Source of the DNA: Ilyomonas sp965277535
GTDB lineage: Bacteria > Bacteroidota > Bacteroidia > Chitinophagales > Chitinophagaceae
Length of the DNA stretch: 64,000 nucleotides
Reading direction: 5' to 3'
Assembly: GCA_965277535.1 (NCBI GenBank)
Contig: OZ255825.1
Span: forward strand, 682,001-746,000
The position numbers were made by a program, and so were the translations under genes. Below the pieces are notes generated by a model. That model saw nothing but the letters and a program-made list of their open reading frames with translations, was not told the DNA's origin and searched no databases. Of this stretch, positions 51,063 through 61,200 are shown piece by piece (within the stretch, counting starts at the first letter, position 1; the number at the start of each line of letters is the position of its first letter).

Positions 51063-52117
51063 TGAAGATGTACGATGTACGATTTATGATGTTAGGTGTG
51101 ATGCGCAGTTATTCAACACGCAGACTTCAGTTCTTGGCTTTGCTCCATCGTGGTAACCTTTCACAAATCATAAATCACAAATCACAAATCATTCTTCTTC
51201 GCTCCTTTCTTGTTGCTTGTGTCTTGTTCTTCTTTGTTTTTGCCGCTTTTTCTCAATCCGTTTCTGCAACCATTGACAGAGATAAAATTGTGTTGGGCGA
51301 ACAAATAACGCTCGAATTAAAAGCGGAAGGCATTAACCCGCAAACAGCACCTCTTAGCAAGTGGTTTGCCATTCCTGATACGGCGAATCATATTGAAGTA
51401 ATAAAGCGTTCTCCCATTGATACACTTACGGTAAACGGAACGGTGTCGTACATGCAAACGGTAACGATTACTTCATTCGATTCGGGCGCATGGCAATTGC
51501 CGCCGCTTTTGGTTTTGGTACAAAAAAAAGACGGAAAAGAAGACAGCTTGTTTGCCAACAAATTGACCTTGCAGGTATTGCCGGTTGATATCAGCAATCT
51601 CAAAGATTTTCATCCGCTGAAAGACATCATTGATGTAGAAGTAAAGCCCAACTATTTATTGATTGCTCTTATCATTGCGCTGATTATTTTTTCAGGAATT
51701 GCCTTGTATTTTATTTTCTTTAAAAAGAAGCAAAAACAAAAGCCAGCAGCACCATTGGTTGCAGCGCGTTCGTTGTATGAAACAGCGATTGAACAATTGA
51801 ATTTGCTGCAAAAACAAAACCCGCCTTCTACTGTCTTTTATACAAAGATGGATGAAATTTGCCGCACGTTTTTGCAACAGCAATTGAACATCCGTGCGTT
51901 GCAATCAACCAGTGATGAACTGATGTTGCAATTGAATCATTATATGCAGAACGATGAACGCACGCCGTTTTATCAATTGCTACGATTGATGAATGCTGTA
52001 AAGTTTGCAAAATATAATCCCGAAGAATCGCAAAAAATAACGGACATCAACACGGCTAAACAAGGCATACAAAACATTTATCATCGTTTGCAAAGCCACA
52101 CACCGCAATATGCTTAA
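51062..52117 (+). CDS. BatD-like membrane protein with repeat-derived N-terminal extension
   Basis: The 351-residue protein has a signal-like hydrophobic stretch (RSFLVACVLFFFVFAAFSQS, residues about 47-66) followed by a BatD-type beta domain (VSATIDRDKIVLGEQITLELK). A transmembrane helix (about 203-220) and a basic cytoplasmic tail with coiled-helix character (LYETAIEQLNLLQKQ) complete it. The first 45 residues are coded by DNA containing short repeats (AAATCACAAATCACAAATC-like), so the start ATG 51062 makes a long non-signal extension. Initiation may really occur further down at a non-ATG codon. It overlaps the next gene by 8 bp. Confidence 0.72.
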   Translation: MKMYDVRFMMLGVMRSYSTRRLQFLALLHRGNLSQIINHKSQIILLRSFLVACVLFFFVFAAFSQSVSATIDRDKIVLGEQITLELKAEGINPQTAPLSKWFAIPDTANHIEVIKRSPIDTLTVNGTVSYMQTVTITSFDSGAWQLPPLLVLVQKKDGKEDSLFANKLTLQVLPVDISNLKDFHPLKDIIDVEVKPNYLLIALIIALIIFSGIALYFIFFKKKQKQKPAAPLVAARSLYETAIEQLNLLQKQNPPSTVFYTKMDEICRTFLQQQLNIRALQSTSDELMLQLNHYMQNDERTPFYQLLRLMNAVKFAKYNPEESQKITDINTAKQGIQNIYHRLQSHTPQYA

Positions 52118-53117
52118 CAACTGGGCCCAACATATCGAGTTTGCCTATCCGTGGGTGTTCACGTTGCTTTTGGTTTTGCCCATTTTTATTTACGAATACA
52201 TTCGCCGCAACCGCGGCAACAGTGCGGCTTTGCTCATTACTACTACACATTTTATCAAACAACCGCGCACCTTTAAAAATGTATTTTTTCATTTTCCTTT
52301 TGTGCTGCGTTGTCTTGCTATTCTGTGTTTGATTGTTGCCCTGGCACGACCGAGAACGAAGTTTACCGAAGAGCAGAATGAGGGTGAGGGAATTGACATT
52401 GTGTTGTGCTTTGACATCAGCGGTAGTATGACGGAAAAAGATTTTTTACCCAGCCGTTTGGAAGCCTCCAAATCCGTTGCCTCGCAGTTTGTAGAAGGGC
52501 GACCCGGCGATAGAATTGGCATTGTTATCTTCAGTAATTTATCTTTTACATTATGTCCTATTACGGTTGATCACAATGCGGTATTAAGCCAAATCAACAA
52601 TATACAAAGCGGTTATTTGCAGGATGAAGGCACGGCCATCGGCAGCGGTTTAGCAACAAGTGTTGACAGGCTGCGCAACGATAAAACCAAAACGAAGATA
52701 ATTATTTTGCTAACCGATGGCGTTGATTTTGGAGGCACCATTTCGCCCGATATTGCTGCAAACATGGCGAAAACATACGGCATTAAAATCTACACGATTG
52801 GCGTTGGCAGCGAACAGGAAATTGAAGAAACGGTTGATTCGCCGTTTGGCCCGGTAACACAAAAAAAGAAGCTTGAATTTAATGAAGATTTGTTGAAGAT
52901 GCTTGCGCAAACCACCGGCGGGCAATACTTTCATGCAACGGATGAAAATGCTTTGAAGAAAATTTATGCAAGCATCAACGCGCTCGAAAAATCGAAGATA
53001 CAGGTAACCACTTACAACCGCTATACCGACGAATACATGCCCTGGTTGCTGGCAGCTTTATCATTACTCGTTGTTGAAATGTTGTTGCGCTATACGGTGT
53101 TCAAAAAGTTTCCGTAG
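52110..53117 (+). CDS. batA: VWA domain membrane protein (BatA)
   Basis: The 335-residue protein has two N-terminal membrane helices (about residues 12-28 and 58-78), a von Willebrand A domain with the MIDAS motif VLCFDISGSMTEKD (D-x-S-x-S), ILLTDGVDFGG, and a C-terminal membrane helix (MPWLLAALSLLVVEMLL). This is the layout of BatA in Bacteroidota aerotolerance operons. It is the last recognised bat gene here; batB and batC are not in the following sequence, so the operon is short or split. Confidence 0.87.
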   Translation: MLNNWAQHIEFAYPWVFTLLLVLPIFIYEYIRRNRGNSAALLITTTHFIKQPRTFKNVFFHFPFVLRCLAILCLIVALARPRTKFTEEQNEGEGIDIVLCFDISGSMTEKDFLPSRLEASKSVASQFVEGRPGDRIGIVIFSNLSFTLCPITVDHNAVLSQINNIQSGYLQDEGTAIGSGLATSVDRLRNDKTKTKIIILLTDGVDFGGTISPDIAANMAKTYGIKIYTIGVGSEQEIEETVDSPFGPVTQKKKLEFNEDLLKMLAQTTGGQYFHATDENALKKIYASINALEKSKIQVTTYNRYTDEYMPWLLAALSLLVVEMLLRYTVFKKFP

Positions 53118-53216
53118 AATATATTTTTTCGTCTAATTTTATATATCATATTGTTGGTAAGTATCCGCCCAATTGTTTATACCCTGTTTCATTTTCTTCA
53201 TTTTAAAATATACCCC

Positions 53217-55112
53217 ATGAAAAAAGCATTTGCATTCGCATGTTGTTTCATCGCAATAGCTGTATCTGCACAAAGTACATTTGAAACCACTATTGCCCCT
53301 AACATTCTTCCATTTTATGAGCAAAAAACAATACAACTAAAAGATGGCAGTTATGTAATGTTATGTTCCGGAGATGGCGTTACAGGGTCTTCTTTGGTTA
53401 AGCTTAATGCCGCAGGCACGGTTGTGGCACAAAAAACAGTTGGGAAAAGTGTAAGCTCAATCACTCCAACTTCTGACACCGGCTTTGCGGTGGCAGGCGT
53501 TATAAATAATGGTGATGATTCGGTGGTTTTTGTAAAGTATGATTCTTCTCTAAACGAACAGGTTGCCTTACGCTACTACATTAATCTTCCAGTTAGTTTT
53601 GATTACTATCATTTTCAATCTGCTAATAGCATAATTCAAACACCTGACGGTGGTTTCATAATAGCTGGTACAGGTCATGCCTCACACCATGATGCCAACG
53701 CTTATTTTTTCAAAATAAACAATCATGGAGTTTACGTCCCCAATTCAATATACAGTTTAGAATTGAATACCATACCAAAGCTGGATGATATAACCATTAC
53801 GAAAGATGGAAATCTTGTATTGTTGTGTAGCCTTTTCGATGAATTTGCTTTTACTTATCGCGAATTCATAATAAAAACCACGGTGCCCGGAGATGATGGG
53901 TCTTCTTCTTTATTGTGGGGAAACGAAATTTACTTTTCGGGAGACACGAGTTATATCGGCTTTCAAACTCTTACACCCACTTCAGATTCAGGATTTGTTT
54001 TTATTGGTTATTTGAAGGACGGTAAATCGGCAATGTTTAAAATGGATGTAAATGGAAATGTGATTTGGAGTAAGTATATTAATATTCCTCCAAAACCAGG
54101 TACGGGAATATCTGATTTGGTTGAATCGAAAGATGGCGGTTACATATTTGCGGGTGCCTATACTAGCCCTCAAATTGGAACAACCGACACAACAATTGGT
54201 TACTTAGTAAAATTAACACGCGATGGCGTTTTGCAAGCGACCAAAACGTTTCGAAACACTAATGATGTATCGTTTACATTTACTAATATAACCCCGGCTA
54301 CCGATAGAGGTTTTGCCGCTGTTGGATATACAGGAAATTTTAATCTTGGTCAGTACAATAATGTTATCATTTATAAATTCGATAGTACATTCAATACTTG
54401 CAGTTCTGCATACACGAACGAAACCGTTCCTGTTGTAGACACAGTGATTAACAAAACATCTTCTGGTGGTTTTACTGCACTCGGTTACGACATAGGAGCA
54501 GATACCCCATCACTCGTACAAGAAACACTTTATTTAAAAGATTTTAGTTCGTGCAGTAACATCCTTCCTCTTCATCTCCTTTCGTTCAATGCAATACTGC
54601 AAAACAAAACGGTGAACGTTGCCTGGAAAACAGCCAATGAAACCGACGAAGATCATTTTGTTGTTGAAAGAAGCCCTGATGCAAGAACCTTCGGCGACCT
54701 GCAATCGGTAACTGCCAAAGGCAATGGCAATTCAAGCATTGAAAGCTATGCTTCTGTTGACTTACAGCCATTGCAAGGCATGTCTTACTATCGCCTGAGA
54801 GAAGTAAGTAAAGACGGTTCTGCAACGTATTCCAACATTGTTTCTGTAACAGTTTTGGCAAATGGAACTATTGTTATTAGTCCGAATCCTGTACATGATA
54901 ACCTGCATGTTTTATTGCAAAGTAGAGAAAGCGGAGAAGCTACGTTTGTAGTTAGTGATGTAACCGGAAAAATTGTGGCAAAACAAAAGAATACAATCGT
55001 TGAAGGAACAAATACGTTTCAAATTCCGGCAGCTTCATTAAGCAAAGGATTATATATTTTAAAAGTGATTCAAAACAATACAGTGCAATCCGTGAAATTC
55101 ATCAAACAATAA
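53217..55112 (+). CDS. Secreted repeat protein with T9SS type A sorting signal (first of tandem pair)
   Basis: The 631-residue protein has a signal peptide (FAFACCFIAIAVSAQS). Repeated blades follow of the form TPTSDxGFxVAGxxxxGDDSVVFVKYDS and QTPDGGFIIAGTG, like quinoprotein/beta-propeller motifs in bacterial surface proteins. A fibronectin-like region (NVAWKTANETDEDHFVVERS) precedes the C-terminal T9SS type A domain (ISPNPVHDNLHV to SLSKGLYILKVIQN). It is likely exported and anchored on the outer membrane. ATG 53217 begins the signal peptide. Confidence 0.86.
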   Translation: MKKAFAFACCFIAIAVSAQSTFETTIAPNILPFYEQKTIQLKDGSYVMLCSGDGVTGSSLVKLNAAGTVVAQKTVGKSVSSITPTSDTGFAVAGVINNGDDSVVFVKYDSSLNEQVALRYYINLPVSFDYYHFQSANSIIQTPDGGFIIAGTGHASHHDANAYFFKINNHGVYVPNSIYSLELNTIPKLDDITITKDGNLVLLCSLFDEFAFTYREFIIKTTVPGDDGSSSLLWGNEIYFSGDTSYIGFQTLTPTSDSGFVFIGYLKDGKSAMFKMDVNGNVIWSKYINIPPKPGTGISDLVESKDGGYIFAGAYTSPQIGTTDTTIGYLVKLTRDGVLQATKTFRNTNDVSFTFTNITPATDRGFAAVGYTGNFNLGQYNNVIIYKFDSTFNTCSSAYTNETVPVVDTVINKTSSGGFTALGYDIGADTPSLVQETLYLKDFSSCSNILPLHLLSFNAILQNKTVNVAWKTANETDEDHFVVERSPDARTFGDLQSVTAKGNGNSSIESYASVDLQPLQGMSYYRLREVSKDGSATYSNIVSVTVLANGTIVISPNPVHDNLHVLLQSRESGEATFVVSDVTGKIVAKQKNTIVEGTNTFQIPAASLSKGLYILKVIQNNTVQSVKFIKQ

Positions 55113-55128
55113 TAAATTACTGCAAAAC

Positions 55129-55170
55129 AAAAAGCCTTACTGCTGAAAAAGTTAGTGAGGCTTTTTTTTT
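55129..55170 (+). terminator. Intrinsic terminator after the first T9SS protein gene
   Basis: AAAAGCCTTACT pairs with AGTGAGGCTTTT (one G-T), with a loop of about 15 nt, and is followed by a long T-run to 55170. It is a classical strong terminator 17 bases after the stop codon. Confidence 0.85.
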
Positions 55171-55332
55171 ATACTCAATCTTGCAATACCACTTCGTTAT
55201 GTACTGTTTACAATTTTCCTTTACAGGAAGAAATATATACATCAATCCATTGTCTATCATTTTATAAGAGAAACAAACAGTTGCTAATTTATATTGGCAT
55301 TTTTTCATTTATCTTGTGCCCAAAACCAACTG

Positions 55333-57255
55333 ATGAAAAATATCTTTACCTGTATTTTTCTTTTTCTCTCTTCTGCTTTATTTTCCCAAACCACTTTTCG
55401 AACTGCTATTGATTCGGCTGGCAATTACATTCAAATCAACAAACTGGCGCAGTTAAGCGATGGCAGTTATATTGGTGCAGGAACCAATAATATTTTTACC
55501 ATCCCCGAGGTAATCGTGGCAAAATTTGATGCACAAGGCAATTTGCTTTTTCAAAAAAGCCTGTTATCAAATTCCGGTATTTCGTCCGCTTCGGCTTACA
55601 ATCCTTCAGTCAGTTCTGTTATCACCACAACCGATGGAGGCGTTGTAGTTGCAGGATTTGATACTTCTGCCTTTGTGCTGAAATTGGATGTCAATTTAAA
55701 CCTGCAATGGCAAAAAGAATATTCCTTTCCTGCTGGCTATTCCTGCCAGTCGGCGAATCAGATTGTGCAAACTTCTGATGCCGGATTTTTATTGGTGGGA
55801 CAGGTAATGGAAACAAGTGATGGTAATGATTACGAAGCAGGTTATGTGCAAAAAACAGACAATAGTGGCAATGCTGTTTGGGTAAAAACATACTTAGGTT
55901 TTGCTGAGAATGAGATTGTAGGCATCACACCAACCAATGATGGCAATTACGTTTTACTGGCATCAACATCTGACAGCCAGGCGGGTGCAAACCTTTTAAA
56001 AATATCATCTGATGGTGCAACCGTTTTGTGGACAAATCAAATTGGTTTGTCTACCGGCAATTTTACACCGGTAGCACTGGTGCAATCTTCAGACGGCAGC
56101 CTTGCATTTACAGGTGATGTAAACAACAAGCAATTGTTGATAGGAAAGTTAGATGCTAATGGCAACACGTTATGGAGCAAAACTTCTGTGCAATCCGGCC
56201 AGTACAACAGCAATCAAACTTATGCGCTGGCAGCTACTGCAGATGGCGGTTATATAGCCGGTGGTTCTTATTTTGAAAAAATGGCAGATAGCGGGAATTA
56301 TGATTTGACTCTGGATACAAGTTATGCTTTTCTTACAAAGCTAAACTCAGGTGGCAACACCGTATGGACGAAAACATTGAATGGCACCAACCTTGATCAT
56401 TCTACCGCTGGTCCTCAGTTTAACGGTATTATTTCAACTGCTGATGGTGGTTTTGCAGCGTCGGGCACAGGTTACGGAAGAAGTGGTAGCTTTTTTACAA
56501 GAGGCTTCATATACAAGTTTGATAACAACAGCAATATTTGCGGCGATGCAGCCGGCAGCCCTTCTCTTACTGTGAACGATGCCGGTGTTACTTCTTCTTC
56601 GATTACCTCAAGTGCTACGGCATTAAGCTTAACTTCTGCAAATACAACAGCGTTTACAATTCATTCTTCCACAGAATTTTTCGAAATCAGCATTTGCCAA
56701 TCTGTACTTCCGGTGCAGTTGCTTTCGTTCAATGCAACTTTGCAAAACAAAACGGTGAACGTTGCCTGGAAAACCACCAATGAAGTAAATACAGATCACT
56801 TTGTTGTTGAAAGAAGCAGCAATGCAAGAAGCTTTACCGGTTTGCAAACAGTAACTGCCAGAGGCAATGGCAGTACAAACGTTGAAACCTACGCCACTGT
56901 TGATTTACAGCCCTTGCAAGGAACGTCTTATTATCGCTTAAGAGAAGTAAGTAAAGACGGTTCTGCAACCTATTCCAACATTGTTTCTGTAACTGTGCTG
57001 GCAAACGGAACGCTGGTTATCAGCCCGAATCCTGTGTATGATAATGTTCGCGTTTTATTGCAAAGTATGCATAGTGCAAATATCGCTTTACAGGTAAGCG
57101 ATATGAGTGGCAAAACACTCACAACGCAAAGCATTCAGGTAAGCGAAGGCATGAACACCATTACTATTCCGGCGGCTTCGTTAAGCAAGGGAATGTATAT
57201 TTTAAAAGTAATCGAAAACAATAGCGTGCAGAACGTGAAGTTCATCAAACGATAA
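55333..57255 (+). CDS. Secreted repeat protein with T9SS type A sorting signal (second of tandem pair)
   Basis: The 640-residue paralog of the preceding gene has a signal peptide (FTCIFLFLSSALFSQ) and the same TxxDGGxxVAGxD propeller-like repeats. Its C-terminal region is almost identical in places to the first copy (LLSFNATLQNKTVNVAWKT, REVSKDGSATYSNIVSVTVL), ending ISPNPVYDN to SLSKGMYILKVIEN. DNA of the two C-terminal regions is much more alike than the N-terminal halves, consistent with gene conversion. ATG 55333 starts the signal peptide. Confidence 0.86.
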   Translation: MKNIFTCIFLFLSSALFSQTTFRTAIDSAGNYIQINKLAQLSDGSYIGAGTNNIFTIPEVIVAKFDAQGNLLFQKSLLSNSGISSASAYNPSVSSVITTTDGGVVVAGFDTSAFVLKLDVNLNLQWQKEYSFPAGYSCQSANQIVQTSDAGFLLVGQVMETSDGNDYEAGYVQKTDNSGNAVWVKTYLGFAENEIVGITPTNDGNYVLLASTSDSQAGANLLKISSDGATVLWTNQIGLSTGNFTPVALVQSSDGSLAFTGDVNNKQLLIGKLDANGNTLWSKTSVQSGQYNSNQTYALAATADGGYIAGGSYFEKMADSGNYDLTLDTSYAFLTKLNSGGNTVWTKTLNGTNLDHSTAGPQFNGIISTADGGFAASGTGYGRSGSFFTRGFIYKFDNNSNICGDAAGSPSLTVNDAGVTSSSITSSATALSLTSANTTAFTIHSSTEFFEISICQSVLPVQLLSFNATLQNKTVNVAWKTTNEVNTDHFVVERSSNARSFTGLQTVTARGNGSTNVETYATVDLQPLQGTSYYRLREVSKDGSATYSNIVSVTVLANGTLVISPNPVYDNVRVLLQSMHSANIALQVSDMSGKTLTTQSIQVSEGMNTITIPAASLSKGMYILKVIENNSVQNVKFIKR

Positions 57256-57293
57256 AGTTGAAGTAAGAACTGAAACTAATAAATTAACCATTT

Positions 57294-57333
57294 AAAAAGC
57301 CCCGATGAAAGTAGATTGCATCGGGGCTTTTTT
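57294..57333 (+). terminator. Intrinsic terminator after the second T9SS protein gene
   Basis: GCCCCGATG and CATCGGGGC form a perfect 9-bp stem with an 11-nt loop, flanked by AAAAA and a T-run. It lies about 40 bases after the stop codon. Confidence 0.88.
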
Positions 57334-57387
57334 GTTTTGCACAAATACTGAGAGCTCCACTTTAAAATAAGATGTTTGAGGGGCATC

Positions 57388-57680
57388 ATTCCGCCCCAAC
57401 ATTAATGTCGGGGCCCTCAACACGATGATAAAAATAATAATCAAATTAGCGAGGGCTTTATGCGGAACCTGTCTGCCGACAGGCAGGTCTGCTCTTAGTA
57501 GTTTGAACAAGTTACTGTGCTATGAACATGTTTACTTAAATCAATCACATTCACTAATCAATCATCAGACCTGCCTGTCGGTAGACAGGTTCCGCACAAA
57601 GCCGCCATCAATCAACAAATATGTGCAAAACCAAACGGCGGCCCCGACAGTAGTGTTGGGGCGGAACGACGCAAACCGGA
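57388..57680. repeat. Large imperfect palindromic (MITE-like) element
   Basis: Two arms of about 100 bp in inverted orientation flank a central spacer of about 75 bp. The best-matched part is 57462-57491 against 57566-57595: 29 of 30 bases complementary, beginning GCGGAACCTGTCTGCCGACA. The outer parts also match (CCGCCCCAACATTAATGTCG near 57390 against a similar stretch around 57640-57662). The inner arm itself contains CCTGTC/GACAGG. No reading frame is present. It could be a MITE, a REP-like structure or an undescribed structured RNA. Confidence 0.7.
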
Positions 57681-57732
57681 TGACTATGGTGTAGTTCTAA
57701 TGTTTGTTTAAAAAGGCTTAATTTGTTTTTGT

Positions 57733-58200
57733 ATGAAAAATCATCATTATCATCTTACCATTACCTGGACAGGCAACAAAGGACAAGGCACAAAAAGCTA
57801 CAACGCCTACGAACGGGACCATACCATTGAAGTTGGCGGAAAACCAGTGATACCAGGCACTTCAGAGGTTTCATACCTTGGCAATCAAACGCGTTACAAC
57901 CCCGAAGAGTTGTTGGTGGCTTCGCTTTCTGCCTGCCACATGCTTTGGTATCTGCATTTTTGTGCGATGAGTGATATTGTTGTTACGACTTACGTTGACA
58001 AAGCTACCGGCACGATGCAAACCGAAGCAGACGGAAACGGACGTTTCACAGAAGTGGTTTTGCAACCGCAAATTACAATTGCCGGGCTTGTTGATGAAAG
58101 CTTGTTGCAACAATTGCAACATAAAGCGAATCAATATTGCTTTATAGCTAACTCGTGTAACTTTCCGGTGAAGCATCAGCCTTCGTATGTTTTTATTTAA
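57733..58200 (+). CDS. OsmC family peroxiredoxin-like protein
   Basis: The 155-residue protein has the two redox cysteines in the OsmC positions: ASLSACHMLWYL (peroxidatic, about residue 73) and FIANSCNFPV (about 140). TSEVSYLGNQTRYNPEELLVAS, a family hallmark, is also present. It belongs to the OsmC/YhfA group that reduces organic hydroperoxides in the cytoplasm. It is monocistronic, follows the palindromic element and is followed by a bidirectional terminator. Confidence 0.9.
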   Translation: MKNHHYHLTITWTGNKGQGTKSYNAYERDHTIEVGGKPVIPGTSEVSYLGNQTRYNPEELLVASLSACHMLWYLHFCAMSDIVVTTYVDKATGTMQTEADGNGRFTEVVLQPQITIAGLVDESLLQQLQHKANQYCFIANSCNFPVKHQPSYVFI

Positions 58201-58203
58201 AAA

Positions 58204-58260
58204 AAACAATGTTTGTTTTTGCACAAAAAATGAGCGAAAACAAACATTGTTTTCGCTCAT
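58204..58260. terminator. Bidirectional terminator with two mutually exclusive perfect hairpins
   Basis: Hairpin A pairs 58204-58219 with 58237-58252 (16 bp, loop 17 nt). Hairpin B pairs 58230-58243 (ATGAGCGAAAACAA) with 58247-58260 (14 bp, loop 3 nt). They share bases 58237-58252, so only one can form at a time. A- and T-rich flanks make it a plausible terminator for both OsmC (plus) and the cusA-like gene (minus). A TTTGTTTTTGC motif copy is embedded at 58212-58222. Confidence 0.8.
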
Positions 58261-58283
58261 CCGTTATCGATGATTTTACTTCA

Positions 58284-61200
58284 TCATTTACCTGGCAGCG
58301 TATCGTTTCCTTTGTATTCATAAGGCTGATTGTCCACTTTGCGATAAGCCCATCCAAATATTAAGGGAAACACCCACAATGAAAACATCATGGCGCACAG
58401 AATACCGCCAATAACAACCCTTGCCAGCGGTCGCGAACTTTCCGAACCGATACCATGCGATACAGCCGCCGGAAACAGCCCGATTGCCGCCATGAGCGCC
58501 GTCATCATCACAGGTCGTATTCTCGAATTAACGCCCAGTTTAATGGCTGTGTAAAGCGAGCCGGGCTGGCCTTTCACGCCTTCTAAATTGTGTTTGAATA
58601 CTGTAATTAATAACACACCATCTTGTATGCAAATGCCGAATAAAGCAATGAAACCAATGCCCGCAGAAATACTAAAATTGGTTCCTGTAATGTGCAGAGC
58701 AAGAATGCCACCCACAATAGCAAACGGCACATTCAAAAACACCAAACCTGCGTCTTTTAAATTGCCAAACATGGTAAATAACAACAAAAAGATAAGCAGC
58801 AACGAAATAGGCACCACTTGCGTCAGGCGCTTTTCAGCTCGTTGCTGATTTTCAAAATCGCCCTGCCATGCCATTTCATAGCCACGTTTTAGTTTTACCG
58901 TATTATCTACTTTGCTTTGCGCTTCTGCAATGGTGCTGCCCATGTCTCTTCCGCGCACTGAAAACTTCAGAGCTGCATACCGTTCATTGTCGTCTCTGAA
59001 AATCAGGCAAGGACCTGTTTTTTGAGAGATGTTTGCAATTTCTTTGATCGGCACCTTCGAGCCGCGCTCTGTTGGCACGAGAAGATTACCAATATCGTCA
59101 GGTGTTTTTCTAAATTCTTCCGGCAGCCGAATGCGGATGTCGAAGGTTTTAATGCCTTCGTACAATGTTGAAGCTGACAAACCACCGATTGCCATAGCCA
59201 CCACTGCATTGGCATCAGCCGTAGCCACGCCGTACAGCGCCATCTTTTGCTGATCGAGATTTACATCCAATTCGGGCTGACCAATGCTGTGAATCACACC
59301 TAGATCGGCAATGCCATTTACGTTCTTAAGGATGTTATACACATCATTTATTTTCCCTTCGGTATAAGTTAAAGAATCACCATAAATTTTTACGCAGATA
59401 GAACCTTTCACGCCGGATACTGCTTCTTCCACATTATCGCTGATGGGTTGCGAAAAATTAAGTGATGCGCCCGGAATAACAGATAATTTTTGAGTCATTG
59501 AATCTATCAGCTCGTCTTTTGTAATGTGCGGTTTCCATGAATTTTCAGGATAGAGCATTACCGAAAATTCGTTGTTGTAAAAGCCAGCCACATCTGTTCC
59601 ATCGTCCGGCCTTCCGGTTTGCGAAACGGCATATTTTACCTGCGGAAAGTCCATCAAAATCTGGCGAACCTGTGTTGATACCTGAACCGATTTATCAAGC
59701 GAAATGCTGTATGGCATTTGCACACGCAGCCAGATGGATCCTTCATCCAATTCAGGCAAAAATTCACTACCTAAAAATTTGAACGAAAACAAACCTATCG
59801 CCATCAGAATAAATGATATGATTACTACTATTTCTTTTCGCTTGAACGCAGCGATAAAGCCCCCCAGCATGATTTTGGTAAGAAAATGAAGAATGGGATT
59901 GTGCTTTTCATGCACATTCTTTTTTAGCAAAAGGCTGATAAGAACCGGAACCAGCGTGAGTGTTGTAATTAATGCGCCCACCAAAGCAAAACCTAACGTG
60001 TAAGCCAGTGGTGAAAATAATTTTCCCTCTACTTTCTGGAAGGCGAATATGGGAAGCAAACCGGTTATGATAATGAGCTTTGCAAAGAAGATTGCCTTGC
60101 CCAATTGTGCGCCGTTTTGTTTTATTAAACCTAGTTTGCTAAGCTTGTTAAACCGCTCCATGCCAACATCCGCGGCTTTGTGGTCGAGCACTACAAACAT
60201 GCCTTCCACCATTACCACTGCGCCATCTATGATAATACCAAAATCAACCGCACCCAGCGATAATAAGTTTGCACTCATGCCCATCAGGTGCAGGCAAATA
60301 AAAGCAAATAACAAAGCCAGAGGTATAATGATGGAAACGATCAGCGTAGTACGCCAGTTGAACATAAACAACGACACCAACAGCGTTACCAGCAAGATGC
60401 CTTCTACCAGGTTGTGAAGTACAGTATGTGTAGCATAGTCTATCAATTCGGTACGGTCGTAATAAGGCACAATGCGCGTATCGGCGGGCAATACACTGTT
60501 GTTCAGTTTATTAATTTTTTTCTTTAATGCACTAATTACCTGTGTAGGATTTTCGCCTTTGCGCATTACAATGATGGCTTCTACCACATCGGGCTCATCG
60601 GTAATGGTGCGTTTGCCTTTTGTGCTATCTGTTATCCCGTTAGAGCGCGCCACCCAACCCAAACGCGGTATGTTAGAGATTTGCACCGCAGCTACATCTT
60701 TTACCAAAAGGGGCACTCCATTGTTATTTTCAATGACAATGTTTTTAATCTCTTCAATATCATTCAACAAACCAATGCCACGCACCACAAAAGCCTGGTT
60801 GTTTTGAATAATCATGTCGCCGCCAATATTGATATTGGTTTTTTGCACGGCAGTAAAAATATCAAGCGGCGTAAGCCCGATGGAAGCCAGTTTAGCCGGG
60901 TCAACCTGTATTTCATAAGCTTTGGTTTTGCCCCCAAATGCAGTAATATCGCCCACGCCAGGCACGGCGCGCAGTTGCCGGTCAACCACCCAGTCCTGCA
61001 TCGTTTTGAGTTCTCTTACGTCTCTTATTTTGCTTTCGAGCGTATAGCGATAAATTTCACCCGTAGGCCCCGTAGGCGGCTGCACAGAAGGCTGCACAGC
61101 AGTGGGCAACGTAGCATTCTGCAACAGGTTCATTACCTGCTGGCGGGCTTGCGCATCCATCACACCATCATCAAAAATAAGCTTGATATAAGACAAGCCG

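Noticed and set aside
57292..57694. Small frames with LPVGRQ/LPTGR-like peptides
   Set aside because: They are translations of the palindromic repeat element, not conserved protein.
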